From Kribbella sp. CA-293567 (GTDB lineage: Bacteria; Actinomycetota; Actinomycetes; Propionibacteriales; Kribbellaceae): 64,000 bases of DNA. The first letter of the stretch is position 1; each line of letters opens with the position of its first letter. The notes beneath the pieces were generated by a model, which did no database searches, was not told where the DNA came from, and saw only the letters and a program-made list of their open reading frames with translations. Where the stretch lies: assembly GCF_027627575.1 (NCBI RefSeq), contig NZ_CP114065.1, positions 5,704,001 to 5,768,000 of the forward strand, read 5' to 3'. Shown here piece after piece: positions 49,713 to 58,277 of the stretch. The position numbers and the translations under genes are program-made.

Positions 49713-49731
49713 GTTAGGAAAGTTACCTAAC
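49713..49731 (-). promoter_or_regulatory. Palindromic operator before the phosphoesterase operon
   Basis: GTTAGGTAACTTTCCTAAC is an almost perfect 19-bp palindrome (one mismatched pair), 33 bases before ATG 49679. It resembles the GTTAGGAAAGTTTCCTAAC-type sites that I recall for ROK-family regulators such as CsnR in Streptomyces. That identification is from memory. Confidence 0.65.
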
Positions 49732-49800
49732 AGATAACCCATCGTCAATGGCCCACTTGCCTCGGGCTCCGCAGTCCAGGGCGAAGCTGCCGAACAGACG

Positions 49801-49836
49801 ACCAGCCCGGCCGCGCTTTGCCGCGGCCGGGCTGGT
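49801..49836 (-). terminator. Terminator hairpin after the disulfide reductase gene
   Basis: ACCAGCCCGGCCGCG (49801-49815) and CGCGGCCGGGCTGGT (49822-49836) form a perfect 15-bp stem with a 6-base loop. It lies 20 bases after the stop at 49857 on the minus strand. Confidence 0.85.
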
Positions 49837-49856
49837 CTGTGCAGTTCTCGTCCGGT

Positions 49857-51260
49857 CTACGGTCGCCCGTAGGTCTCCAGCAGCCGCAACCAGATCTCGT
49901 TGACCGTCGGGTACGCCGGTACGGCGTGCCACAGCCGGTCGATCGGCACCTCGCCGACCATCGCGATGGTTGCCGCATGCAACAGATCCGCGACGTCCGG
50001 ACCGACGAAGGTGACGCCGAGAATCACCTTGCGCTGCTCGTCGACCACCATCCGGGCGGTGCCCTTGTAGCCGTCGGCGAACACACTCGCCCCGGCGACG
50101 TTGCCGATCTCGTAGTCGACGACCCGGGTCTGGTACCCCGCGGCCTGCGCCCCGGCGGCGGTGAGGCCGATCGAGGCCACCTCGGGTTCGCTGAAGGTCA
50201 CCTGCGGCACGGCCTGCTTGTCGGCCGTCGCGACATGGGTGCCCCACTGCGCGTCGGAGACCGGCTTGCCGTTCGCGCGGGCGGCGATCACGTCGCCGGC
50301 GGCACGAGCCTGGTACTTGCCTTGATGAGTCAGCAGCGCGCGGTGGTTGGCGTCGCCGGCGGCGTACAGCCAGTCGAAGCCCCGGACCTGCAACGTGTCG
50401 TCCACGTCCAGCCAGCTGCCCGGCTTCAAACCGATGGTCTCCAGCCCGATGTCGCCGGTGCGCGGAGTCCGGCCGGTGGCCACCAGCACCTCCTGCGCCC
50501 TGACGGTCGAGCCGTCACCGAGCTCCAGCACGACCTCGCCGTCCACTCGCTGCACGCTCTTGGTCTCGGTGTCCAGCAGCACGGTGGCGCCCAGTCCGCG
50601 CAGCCCCTCGGTCACCATCTCGCCCGCGAACGGTTCCATTGCCTCGAGCAACTTGCTGCGCGCGATCACGGTCACCGTCGTACCGAAGCCGGCGTACGCC
50701 GTCGCCATCTCGACGGCGACCACCCCACCCCCGATGATCGCCAGGCTGTGCGGCACCACCTTCACGCTGGTCGCGTCGCGGCTGGTCCACGGATCGGCGT
50801 CGCGCAGCCCCGGGATGCCGGGCACCAGCGCGTCGGATCCGGTCGACACGACGACGGCGTGCCGGGCGGTGAGCACCGTGTCCCCGACGGTCACCGTCTT
50901 CTCCCCGGTGATCCGGCCGTGGCCGCGGACCAGCGAGATCCCGGCACTGTTCAGCCACGCGACCTGCCCGTCGTCCTTCCAGTGGCTGGTGAAGTCGTCG
51001 CGCCGGTCGAGCACCGCCTGGACGTCCACCTCACCGGTCACCGCCTGCGCCGCACCGCGGACGTGCCGCGCGGCGCGCAGTACCTGGGCGGAGCGCAGCA
51101 GCGCCTTCGACGGCATACAGGCCCAGTAGGAGCACTCGCCGCCGACGAGTTCGCTCTCCACGATCACCGCTGTCAGACCGCCCTGGATCGCCCGGTCCGC
51201 AACGTTCTCTCCGACCGCGCCGGCACCCAGCACGATGACGTCGTACTCCGTAGTTCCCAT
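49857..51260 (-). CDS. FAD-dependent pyridine nucleotide-disulfide oxidoreductase
   Basis: A 467-residue flavoprotein of the dihydrolipoamide dehydrogenase / mercuric reductase superfamily. The FAD motif is VIVLGAGAVGENVADR near residue 9, the redox-active pair is GGECSYWACMPSK (CxxxxC) near 45, the NAD motif is AIIGGGVVAVEMATAY near 175, and LYAAGDAN is near 300. The C-terminal WHAVPAYPTVNE keeps the His-Glu pair. No acyltransferase genes are adjacent, so it may serve another disulfide substrate. ATG 51260 or 51269 may be the start. Confidence 0.88.
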   Translation of the reverse strand: MGTTEYDVIVLGAGAVGENVADRAIQGGLTAVIVESELVGGECSYWACMPSKALLRSAQVLRAARHVRGAAQAVTGEVDVQAVLDRRDDFTSHWKDDGQVAWLNSAGISLVRGHGRITGEKTVTVGDTVLTARHAVVVSTGSDALVPGIPGLRDADPWTSRDATSVKVVPHSLAIIGGGVVAVEMATAYAGFGTTVTVIARSKLLEAMEPFAGEMVTEGLRGLGATVLLDTETKSVQRVDGEVVLELGDGSTVRAQEVLVATGRTPRTGDIGLETIGLKPGSWLDVDDTLQVRGFDWLYAAGDANHRALLTHQGKYQARAAGDVIAARANGKPVSDAQWGTHVATADKQAVPQVTFSEPEVASIGLTAAGAQAAGYQTRVVDYEIGNVAGASVFADGYKGTARMVVDEQRKVILGVTFVGPDVADLLHAATIAMVGEVPIDRLWHAVPAYPTVNEIWLRLLETYGRP

Positions 51261-51330
51261 ACCGTCCATGTTCGCAGTCCGCGCCCGCCGATCGGGTAGC
51301 GACCCGCCTTCCGAGAATCGGCCCGCCGAC

Positions 51331-52557
51331 TCAGGCCGGCTTGGGAATATAGCGGCTGAAGGTCAGGCAGAGGCCGGCGACCACGCACGCCAGCGCCACC
51401 GGGATCATCGTGAACCGGTAGCCCGCGGTACCGGCCAGCAGCGCGGCGCCGAGCGGGCCGATTGCTCTGGCCGCCAGCACCGGAGTGGCGAGTGCTCCCG
51501 AGATCGTGCCGTAGCCGGCCGCGCCGTACCGTTCGAGCAGGATGGCGGGCGTAGCCAGGGTCGAGACGCCGAAACCGAGGCCGAACAGCAGGATGCAGAC
51601 GGCCGCGCCGAGCGGATGCCGGCCGAGCAGCGGCAGCACGCCGATCGCGAAACACTGGATCAGGAAGGTCCGGGCGGCGATCGTCGACATGTCGAGCCAC
51701 CGTTGCAGCACAGAGGTGACGATCCGGCCGGTGACGGAGTACACGCCGAGCAGTCCGGTCAGGCCGGCCGCGACGGCCGGCTGGTAGCCGAGGTCCACCA
51801 GGAACAGCACCAGATGGACCGAGACGATGGCGATCGCACCGCTGTGCAGGACGAATCCGACCGTGATCAGCCAGAAACCGCCGTCGCGAAAGGCGGCCCG
51901 GATCGCACGACCGCGCTGCACCCGGTCGTCCCCCGACCTCGCCGGCGCCGGCCGGGTGTGGCGGAGTGCGAGGCCGTGCAGCGGAACCGTCACCAGGTTG
52001 TGGAGCAGCCCGAGGATCAGGAGCGCATGCCGCCAGCCGTGCGCGCGGATCAACTGACCCGCCAGCGGGATGAAGATCGTGCTCGCCAGCCCGGCGACCA
52101 TGGTCACGACCAGCAGCGCGGTGGCCCGCCGTTTCGGTTCCAGTACCGCGACCAGGACCGCGATGGCCGGACCGTAGAGGACCATCGCCGACGCGACTCC
52201 GATCAGCCCGAACACGGCGTACAACTGGACGACGTTCTGCACCTGCGACCAGCCAAGGACCGCGACGCTACCGAGCAGCGAGCCTGTTGTCATCAGCAGC
52301 TGCGCACCTCGCCGGTCGAGCCAGCGGCCGACCGGGACCGACATCACGCAGCTGACCAGGATCGCGAAGGTGAGCGCGCCGGCCGAGGTGGCCGTGGAGA
52401 TTCGCAGGTCCGAGCTCATCGGGCCGAGGAACACGCCGAAGACGTAGTACAGAACTCCGTAGCCGACGGTCTGGGTGACGGCGAGCGCGCCGACCACCAG
52501 CGAGCGGTTGCTGCGCGGGTCACCGGCGACGAGGTTCGGCTCGAGCTGCGCAGACAC
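51331..52557 (-). CDS. MFS transporter
   Basis: A 408-residue twelve-helix major facilitator. The first-half motif PVGRWLDRRGAQLLMTTGSLLG and the matching second-half segment RIVTSVLQRWLD are visible. It is close to monocarboxylate/oxalate-formate-like exporters by general look only. GTG 52557 is preferred because sequence upstream (52560-52677) is low in coding character and overlaps the divergent gene's promoter. It has no clear ribosome binding site, and CATAGT 7 bases upstream suggests a leaderless start. Confidence 0.85.
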   Translation of the reverse strand: MSAQLEPNLVAGDPRSNRSLVVGALAVTQTVGYGVLYYVFGVFLGPMSSDLRISTATSAGALTFAILVSCVMSVPVGRWLDRRGAQLLMTTGSLLGSVAVLGWSQVQNVVQLYAVFGLIGVASAMVLYGPAIAVLVAVLEPKRRATALLVVTMVAGLASTIFIPLAGQLIRAHGWRHALLILGLLHNLVTVPLHGLALRHTRPAPARSGDDRVQRGRAIRAAFRDGGFWLITVGFVLHSGAIAIVSVHLVLFLVDLGYQPAVAAGLTGLLGVYSVTGRIVTSVLQRWLDMSTIAARTFLIQCFAIGVLPLLGRHPLGAAVCILLFGLGFGVSTLATPAILLERYGAAGYGTISGALATPVLAARAIGPLGAALLAGTAGYRFTMIPVALACVVAGLCLTFSRYIPKPA

Positions 52558-52601
52558 TGTGCGACTATGGCGGCGGTCCCGGCCGGCAGCAAGAGGCAGT
52601 T

Positions 52602-52634
52602 TTATGGACCACTGAGACAGCCTGGTTATGGACC
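52602..52634. promoter_or_regulatory. Direct repeat of TTATGGACC between divergent transporters
   Basis: TTATGGACC occurs at 52602-52610 and 52626-52634, a spacing of 24 bases, in the 112-bp gap between the MFS and EamA transporter genes. It is a candidate regulator binding site of the direct-repeat type. Confidence 0.45.
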
Positions 52635-52669
52635 TCCACGGCGGGCCAGAGCGTCCGTACGTTGAGGCT

Positions 52670-53578
52670 ATGAGCAACCATTCCTGGCCTGCGTACAGCC
52701 GTGCGGGCGGCGCGATGTTCCTGGTCGGCAGCCTCGCGGCCGTCTCCGGTCTCGTGAACGACTATCCCTTCTACGGCGGGCAGGCAGCGCGCTACGTGGT
52801 CTCGGCGGCCCTGCTGTTCGCCGTCGCCGCGGCGCGGCGCATCCCGCTGATCCGGCCCACCGGCCGCGAGACCCTGCTGCTGGTCGCGCTCGCCGCGACC
52901 GGACTGGTGCTGTTCAACCTGTTCGTGATCGAGGGCACGCGGCACGCGAACCCGGCCGTCGTCGGGACGATCGTCGGCACGGTGCCGATCGTCCTCGCGC
53001 TCGCGGGACCGTTGATGCGGCGTACCCGGCCCTCTGGGCGAATCATTCTCGCCGCGTCGATCGTGGTGGCCGGCACGGTTCTGGTGTCCGGGTTCGGAAC
53101 GTCGGATCCGCAGGGCATCCTGTACTCCGTGGGCGCGCTCGCCTGCGAGGCCTGCTTCTCCTTGCTGGCCCTGCCGCTGCTGGTCCGGCTCGGCCCGGTG
53201 CGAGTGTCGGCCTACACCGCGGCCACCTCGGTGCCGATGCTGCTCGGCCTTGGACTGCTGACCGACGGGTCCGGCTTTCTGCGAACTCCCAGCCTGGCCG
53301 AGTTGGGCGGCTTGGCCTATCTCGCCGTACTGGTGAGTGGCGTCGCCTTCCTGCTCTGGTACCGCGCGCTGCCGATGCTCGGGGCCGATCGGGCCGGGCT
53401 GTTCGCGGGGATCATCCCGGTCGGCACGATCACCACCTCCCTGGTGCTCGGCTTCGGTCTGCCGGCGTCCGGCGAGCTCGCTGGAGTGGCGTTGGTGATC
53501 GTCGGTCTGCTGGTCGGCTTGTACCGGCCGCGGGTGACCGCGCCGCCTGCCGGCCGGCCGAAAGTTGACATACTCTGA
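52670..53578 (+). CDS. EamA/DMT-family transporter
   Basis: A 302-residue protein with about ten membrane helices in two EamA repeats (about residues 10-135 and 150-290). The conserved GTIVGTVPIVLALAGPL and GIIPVGTITTSLVLGFGLP end each repeat. DMT proteins export amino acids or other metabolites. ATG 52670 is preceded by GAGG. It lies 51 bp upstream of the ACC deaminase gene on the same strand. Confidence 0.87.
   Translation: MSNHSWPAYSRAGGAMFLVGSLAAVSGLVNDYPFYGGQAARYVVSAALLFAVAAARRIPLIRPTGRETLLLVALAATGLVLFNLFVIEGTRHANPAVVGTIVGTVPIVLALAGPLMRRTRPSGRIILAASIVVAGTVLVSGFGTSDPQGILYSVGALACEACFSLLALPLLVRLGPVRVSAYTAATSVPMLLGLGLLTDGSGFLRTPSLAELGGLAYLAVLVSGVAFLLWYRALPMLGADRAGLFAGIIPVGTITTSLVLGFGLPASGELAGVALVIVGLLVGLYRPRVTAPPAGRPKVDIL
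53565..53570 (+). promoter_or_regulatory. Possible -35 box (TTGACA) for the ACC deaminase gene
   Basis: TTGACA lies inside the end of the transporter gene, 19 bases before CAATAT, which is part of the palindrome at 53588. The spacing is slightly long. Confidence 0.4.
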
Positions 53579-53587
53579 AGTTCACCG

Positions 53588-53601
53588 TGCAATATATTGC
53601 A
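53588..53601 (+). promoter_or_regulatory. Perfect palindrome before the ACC deaminase gene
   Basis: TGCAATATATTGCA is a perfect 14-bp palindrome covering the probable -10 region, 28 bases before ATG 53630. A repressor bound here would block the promoter. Confidence 0.7.
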
Positions 53602-53629
53602 TTCCGGACTTCCAGATCAGGAGCCACCC

Positions 53630-54640
53630 ATGAGCCTGAGCGACTTCCCGCGTCATCCCCTCACCTTCGGGCCGAGCCCTGTTCACCCGCTCAGGCGGCT
53701 GTCCGAGCACCTGGGCGGAGCCGCGATCTGGGCCAAGCGGGAGGACTGCAACTCCGGTCTCGCCTTCGGCGGCAACAAGACCCGCAAACTCGAGTACCTC
53801 GTCCCCGACGCGCTCGCTCAGGGCGCGACGCACCTGGTCACGATCGGGGGCGTCCAGTCCAACCACACCCGGCAGGTGGCGGCCGTCGCCGCCTCACTCG
53901 GACTGCGCGCCCGGCTGGTGCAGGAGAGCTGGGTCGACTGGCCGGACGCGGTGAACGACCGGGTCGGCAACATCCTGCTCTCGCGCATCATGGGCGCCGA
54001 GGTCGAGCTGGTCGACGCCGGTTTCGGCATCGGCTTCAAGGAGAGCTGGGAGAACGCGCTGACGGAGATCCGGCGCGAGGGCGGCGTACCGTACGCGATC
54101 CCCGCCGGCGCCTCCGACCACCCGCTCGGCGGCCTCGGTTTCGCGAACTGGGCAGACGAGGTACAGGCTCAGGAGGAGGCGCTGGGCGTCTTCTTCGACA
54201 CCATCGTGGTCTGCTCGGTGACCGGCTCTACCCACGCCGGCATGATCGCGGGCTTCGCCGGCCAGGACCGGCCCCGCCGGGTGATCGGCATCGACGCCTC
54301 CGCCAAGCTCGGCGAGACCCGCGCCCAGGTCGAGAAGATCGCCCGCAACACCGCCGGCCTGATCGGCCTCGGCCGCGACCTGCGCGACGACGAGATCACC
54401 GTCCTGGAGGGCTGGGCCGGCGACTACTACGGCATCCCGGTCCGCTCCACCCTGGACGCCATCCGCCTCACCGGCTCCCTCGAAGGCGTCATCCTCGACC
54501 CGGTCTACGAAGGCAAGTCGATGGCGGGCCTGATCGACCTGGTCCGCAGTACCGAGATCCCCCGCGACTCCACCGTCCTCTACGCCCACCTCGGCGGCCA
54601 ACTGGCCCTCAACGCCTACTCGGCCCTCTTCAAGTCCTGA
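53630..54640 (+). CDS. acdS: 1-aminocyclopropane-1-carboxylate deaminase
   Basis: A 336-residue PLP enzyme that breaks ACC into ammonia and 2-oxobutanoate and so lowers plant ethylene. The PLP-lysine is in EDCNSGLAFGGNKTRKLEYL near residue 50, and the segment IGGVQSNHTRQVAAVAA is near 78. Residues known to separate ACC deaminases from D-cysteine desulfhydrases are present: Tyr-Glu in DPVYEGKSMAGL near 295 and Leu in HLGGQLALNAY near 322. ATG 53630 has AGGAG 6 bases upstream. Length and motifs fit genuine AcdS. Confidence 0.9.
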   Translation: MSLSDFPRHPLTFGPSPVHPLRRLSEHLGGAAIWAKREDCNSGLAFGGNKTRKLEYLVPDALAQGATHLVTIGGVQSNHTRQVAAVAASLGLRARLVQESWVDWPDAVNDRVGNILLSRIMGAEVELVDAGFGIGFKESWENALTEIRREGGVPYAIPAGASDHPLGGLGFANWADEVQAQEEALGVFFDTIVVCSVTGSTHAGMIAGFAGQDRPRRVIGIDASAKLGETRAQVEKIARNTAGLIGLGRDLRDDEITVLEGWAGDYYGIPVRSTLDAIRLTGSLEGVILDPVYEGKSMAGLIDLVRSTEIPRDSTVLYAHLGGQLALNAYSALFKS

Positions 54641-54696
54641 CCGGCCCGATCTCCGGGGCGACCGGCCGACTTCAACCGGTCGATGCTCGATCAAGC

Positions 54697-55317
54697 TCAG
54701 AGGGCGATCCGCGCGCGGCCCGGGCCGGTGGCGTTGGTCAGGCCGGCCGGGCGGCCGGAGGCGAGCAGGATCAGGTCCGCGAGCGGGGCGTGGAGTTCGT
54801 CGGGGCCTTCGCCGCCTGACCAGTCGACGTCGGTCGCCACCAGCTTCACGCCGCGGAGGCGTTTGCGGGCGCCGTAGAAGGCGCTGGTCCGGACGTGTTC
54901 GAGCGCCGCGATGGTCGGCTCGACCGGCATCGGGCGCGGGCGGCCGAGTGGGCGGGCGATGTCCTGACCGTGGACGAGCGCGTCGAGCAGGCAGTCGATC
55001 GGGCTGGAGCCCGGGGCGTGCCGCTCCGATCCGGCAGTGGAGCGGATCTGCTCGATCAGCTCGGCGCGGCCGAACCGGGTCGCGCGCTTACGGGCCAGGT
55101 CGGCCTCCATCCGGTCGAAGCTGCCGCGCGCCTTGATCGCGCCCCAGATCGCCATCCCCAGCGTCAGCCGGGTCGACAGCGTCAGATGCGCCGCCACGTC
55201 CTGCACCGTCCATCCGGCGCAGAGCGAGTCCACCGTCCACTCGTCGTCGCGCAGGTCGTCCAGCAGGTCCGCGAAGGACAACCGCTCGGCCTCCACCCAG
55301 CCCATGATCTCGTTCAT
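54697..55317 (-). CDS. Maleylpyruvate-isomerase-like (DinB/MDMPI) protein, TIGR03083 type
   Basis: A 206-residue protein with the N-terminal four-helix MDMPI domain. DDEWTVDSLCAGWTVQDVAAHLTLS near residue 25 holds the conserved Trp and metal His, and LVHGQDIARPLGRP near residue 120 supplies the second His and Asp. The family includes mycothiol-dependent maleylpyruvate isomerase, but most members are uncharacterised. AGGAGG lies 8 bases before ATG 55317. It is divergent from an ECF sigma gene. Confidence 0.83.
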   Translation of the reverse strand: MNEIMGWVEAERLSFADLLDDLRDDEWTVDSLCAGWTVQDVAAHLTLSTRLTLGMAIWGAIKARGSFDRMEADLARKRATRFGRAELIEQIRSTAGSERHAPGSSPIDCLLDALVHGQDIARPLGRPRPMPVEPTIAALEHVRTSAFYGARKRLRGVKLVATDVDWSGGEGPDELHAPLADLILLASGRPAGLTNATGPGRARIAL

Positions 55318-55381
55318 CGTGCCGCCTCCTTGGAGTTCAGTTCTACCGGTAGGACTCCCGCGATGAGGCACACTCATCGGT

Positions 55382-56395
55382 GTGAGCGAAACTTCTCTCG
55401 ACCCGGCGGCCGACCTCACCCGAGCCCGGCAGGGCGACGACGCCGCCTTCACCCGGCTGGTCGCGCCGCTGCGTCGCGAACTCCATGCCCACTGCTACCG
55501 GATGCTGGGCTCGTCGCACGACGCCGACGATGCTCTGCAGGACGCTCTCCTGCGCGCCTGGAAGGCCATCGCCCGGTTCGAGGGACGCAGTACGCTCCGC
55601 TCCTGGCTCTACACCGTCGCCACCCGCACCTGCCTCGACCTGGTCGAGAGCCGCGGCCGGCGCGCGCTCCCGATGGACCTCGGCCCGTCGAGTGAGCGCG
55701 CGGTACTGGACGACCCGCCGCTCACCGAGATCGCCTGGCTCGGCCCGTACTCCGTGAGCGATCTCGGCGGCGCCCCCGTCGCCCGCTACGAGCAGCGCGA
55801 AGCGGTCGAGCTCGCCTTCGTCGCCGCCCTGCAACATCTTCCCGGCAACCAGCGCGCCGCGCTGCTGCTCTTCGAAGTACTCGGCTTCAGCACCGCCGAG
55901 ATCGCCACGATGATGGACACCTCGACCGCCTCGGTGAACAGCGCGCTCCAGCGCGCCCGCCGGATCGTGGCCGACAAGGTGCCCGCCGTCAGCCAGCAAC
56001 AGACCGTCCGCGAGCTGGGCAACGACCGCATCCAGCAGCTCGTCGCGGACTACTCGACCGCCCTGGAGCAGGGTGACGCCGACCGCCTGGTCGCGTTGCT
56101 CACCGAGGACGTCACCTGGTCGATGCCGCCACTGGGTCACTGGTACTCCGGCATCACTGCGGTGATGGACTTCGCGACCGAGATCCCGCTGACCAGATGC
56201 CCGAGCTGGCACAGCCTCGTCACCACGGCCAACGGCCAGCCCGCCGTCGCCTGCTACCTGGGCATGAGCCCCGACAGCGAGCACACCGCCTGGTCGATCA
56301 ACGTCCTCACCTTTCGCGAGGGAAAGATCGCTGCCGTCACCTCGTTCATCGGCGCCGAGCACTTCCCTCTCTTCGGATTGCCGCCGGTGCACTGA
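55382..56395 (+). CDS. ECF sigma factor with C-terminal SnoaL-like domain (SigG/ECF56 type)
   Basis: A 337-residue ECF sigma. Region 2 covers about residues 20-85 (MLGSSHDADDALQDALLRAWKAIARF). Region 4 covers about 130-200 (LQHLPGNQRAALLLFEVLGFSTAEIATMMD). A SnoaL-like NTF2 domain covers about 215-335 (YSTALEQGDADRLVALLTEDVTWSMPP). In this family the C-terminal domain is thought to regulate sigma activity without a separate anti-sigma. It starts at GTG 55382 and is divergent from the TIGR03083-type gene. Confidence 0.92.
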   Translation: MSETSLDPAADLTRARQGDDAAFTRLVAPLRRELHAHCYRMLGSSHDADDALQDALLRAWKAIARFEGRSTLRSWLYTVATRTCLDLVESRGRRALPMDLGPSSERAVLDDPPLTEIAWLGPYSVSDLGGAPVARYEQREAVELAFVAALQHLPGNQRAALLLFEVLGFSTAEIATMMDTSTASVNSALQRARRIVADKVPAVSQQQTVRELGNDRIQQLVADYSTALEQGDADRLVALLTEDVTWSMPPLGHWYSGITAVMDFATEIPLTRCPSWHSLVTTANGQPAVACYLGMSPDSEHTAWSINVLTFREGKIAAVTSFIGAEHFPLFGLPPVH

Positions 56396-56414
56396 CCGGT
56401 ATCACCACGTGGGC

Positions 56415-57263
56415 TCACCCCAGCCGTTGCAGCGCCTTCTCCCGACGGCCGGCCACGCTCGAGCCCGACTCACGGCGCGCCATCCTCCGCAGTACGACGG
56501 GAGCCACCAGCAACCCCAGCACACCCCACGCCCCCAGCACCCCGACCGTCTCGAGGTGCCGCCACGACTCCCCCACCTCGACAGCCACCGCATCGCCCGG
56601 TAGCAACGCGGACCGCATCCCGAGGCCGAGCCAGTAGATCGGGGTCACCTGCGCGAGCCACTCGAGCCATCCCGGCAGCGCGGTGACCGGGTAGAAGATC
56701 CCCGAGATCGCAATCAGCGCGAGGATCGGCAACTGGAGCAGTCCCTGGGATCGCGCGCTGGTGAACACCGACCCGAGGATCGCGCCGATCGGCAGCGTCG
56801 CCAGCAGCCCGAGCAGCAACACCCAGAGCAGGGTCAGCCACGCACCCGGCCGATCGACCGCCAGGCCGCCGATGAGCAGCAGGCCCGGAACCAGCAGGAT
56901 CACCAGATCGGCGAGCAACCCACCCGCGACCGAGACGACCTTGCCGGTCAGGTAGCCGATCATTCCGTTCGGCGTCGCCTTGGCCCGCAACAAGGTGCCG
57001 TCCTCACGATCCGCGGTGAGCTGCTGACTCATGCTGACCATGCCCATTGCCGCGTTCATCCCGAGCATGCTCGGCAGGGCGAGCGCGCCCAGCCCGAAGC
57101 CGGTCGTCCCGAACGACCTGTCCCGCAGGAAATACAGCGCGACCAGCATCAGCACCGGCCAGAGGAAGTGGCTGACCAGCTCTCCGGGGTTCGTGAACGA
57201 CTGGCGCAACTCGACCAGGCCGCGCCGCCAGCCGATCCGGACCGCCGCCAGGCGCGGGTTCAT
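56415..57263 (-). CDS. ABC-2 type transporter permease
   Basis: A 282-residue membrane subunit with six predicted helices and the ABC-2 signature region IALISGIFYPVTALPGWLEWLAQVTPIYW near residues 190-220. It partners the ATP-binding protein whose stop overlaps its ATG by four bases. Such two-gene exporters pump drugs, lipids or antibiotics out of the cell. A MarR-like regulator gene is divergent from the pair. Confidence 0.9.
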   Translation of the reverse strand: MNPRLAAVRIGWRRGLVELRQSFTNPGELVSHFLWPVLMLVALYFLRDRSFGTTGFGLGALALPSMLGMNAAMGMVSMSQQLTADREDGTLLRAKATPNGMIGYLTGKVVSVAGGLLADLVILLVPGLLLIGGLAVDRPGAWLTLLWVLLLGLLATLPIGAILGSVFTSARSQGLLQLPILALIAISGIFYPVTALPGWLEWLAQVTPIYWLGLGMRSALLPGDAVAVEVGESWRHLETVGVLGAWGVLGLLVAPVVLRRMARRESGSSVAGRREKALQRLG

Positions 57264-58150
57264 CGCGCCACCTCGCTCTGGCGGACCAGCGTCAGATAGG
57301 TGTCCTCCAGGGTGGCCCGGCGGACCTCCAGCTCGGCCAGCGCTTCGCCGTACTGCGTGAAGAGACCGCGAACGAAGGCCGTCGACTCCTCGGTGGACTC
57401 GGTGAACCGCCGGCCGTCGACGCTCCAGCGGACCTCGTCGGGGCCCGCGATCTGCCGGGTCAGTTCAGCTTCGGTGCCGGAGGCAACGATTCGGCCGGCG
57501 TTCAGTACGACGATCCGATCGGCGAGCCGGCCCGCCTCGCCGAGATCGTGGGTGGTCAGCAACACCGTCATCCCCTCGTCGGCCGCGAGACGGCGTACCA
57601 GCTGGTGGAACTCGTACCGCGCCGCCGGGTCGAAGCCGACGGTCGGTTCGTCCAGGAACAGCAACTCCGGTCTCCCGACGAGGCCGATCGCGACGTCGAG
57701 CCGCCGGCGCTGACCACCGGACAGGGTCTTGATCTTCTGGTTCGCCTGCGCCGTCAGCCCGACCGCCTCGATCAACTCGCCGGCCGGCCACGGTCGGCGG
57801 AGCGCGGCGGTGGCGTACGTCGCGTAGTACTCGCCGAGGTGGGTCAGCAGTTCCCGGACCCGCCACTTGCCGTGGTCACGCCACGATTGCAGGACAACGC
57901 CCAGCCGCGCGCGCCACTGCTCGCCACCCTCGGCCGGGTCGACCCCAAGCACCTCCACCCGGCCCGCGGAGCGCAGCCGGAAGCCCTCCAGGATCTCGAT
58001 CGTGGTCGTCTTGCCCGCGCCGTTCGGGCCGAGCAACGCCAGCACTTCGCCCCGTCGCGCCCGCAGCGACACGTCCCGCAGGACATCGGTCGCGCCGTAC
58101 CGCATCCGCAGTCCGTCGACCTCCAGGGCGACTTCCCCAGTCTTCGTCAT
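57260..58150 (-). CDS. ABC transporter ATP-binding protein (DrrA-like)
   Basis: A 296-residue ATPase. Walker A LLGPNGAGKTTTIEIL lies near residue 38, the signature TLSGGQRRRLDVAIGL near 138, Walker B LLFLDEPTVGFDP near 160 and the H-loop TTHD near 192. The C-terminal part resembles DrrA-type drug exporters. It is the first gene of the exporter pair. The intergenic DNA to the divergent regulator has an 8-bp inverted repeat near each promoter. Confidence 0.92.
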   Translation of the reverse strand: MTKTGEVALEVDGLRMRYGATDVLRDVSLRARRGEVLALLGPNGAGKTTTIEILEGFRLRSAGRVEVLGVDPAEGGEQWRARLGVVLQSWRDHGKWRVRELLTHLGEYYATYATAALRRPWPAGELIEAVGLTAQANQKIKTLSGGQRRRLDVAIGLVGRPELLFLDEPTVGFDPAARYEFHQLVRRLAADEGMTVLLTTHDLGEAGRLADRIVVLNAGRIVASGTEAELTRQIAGPDEVRWSVDGRRFTESTEESTAFVRGLFTQYGEALAELEVRRATLEDTYLTLVRQSEVAR

Positions 58151-58164
58151 ATCCGGAAGCTAAG

Positions 58165-58261
58165 TTGCGTTTCAGGAATCGGCAACGCTCTTCCAGCCGA
58201 TTTTCTCCACTATTTCGCAGATCTGGCGCTATTGTTGCAATGACATTGACCGCAAACGCAA
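58165..58261. promoter_or_regulatory. Inverted repeat flanking the ABC exporter / regulator intergenic region
   Basis: TTGCGTTT (58165-58172) and AAACGCAA (58254-58261) are exact inverted copies about 80 bases apart. One is near each of the two divergent start regions. They are candidate binding sites for the divergently encoded regulator. Confidence 0.5.
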
Positions 58262-58277
58262 GTCCTTGGAGGCTCCG

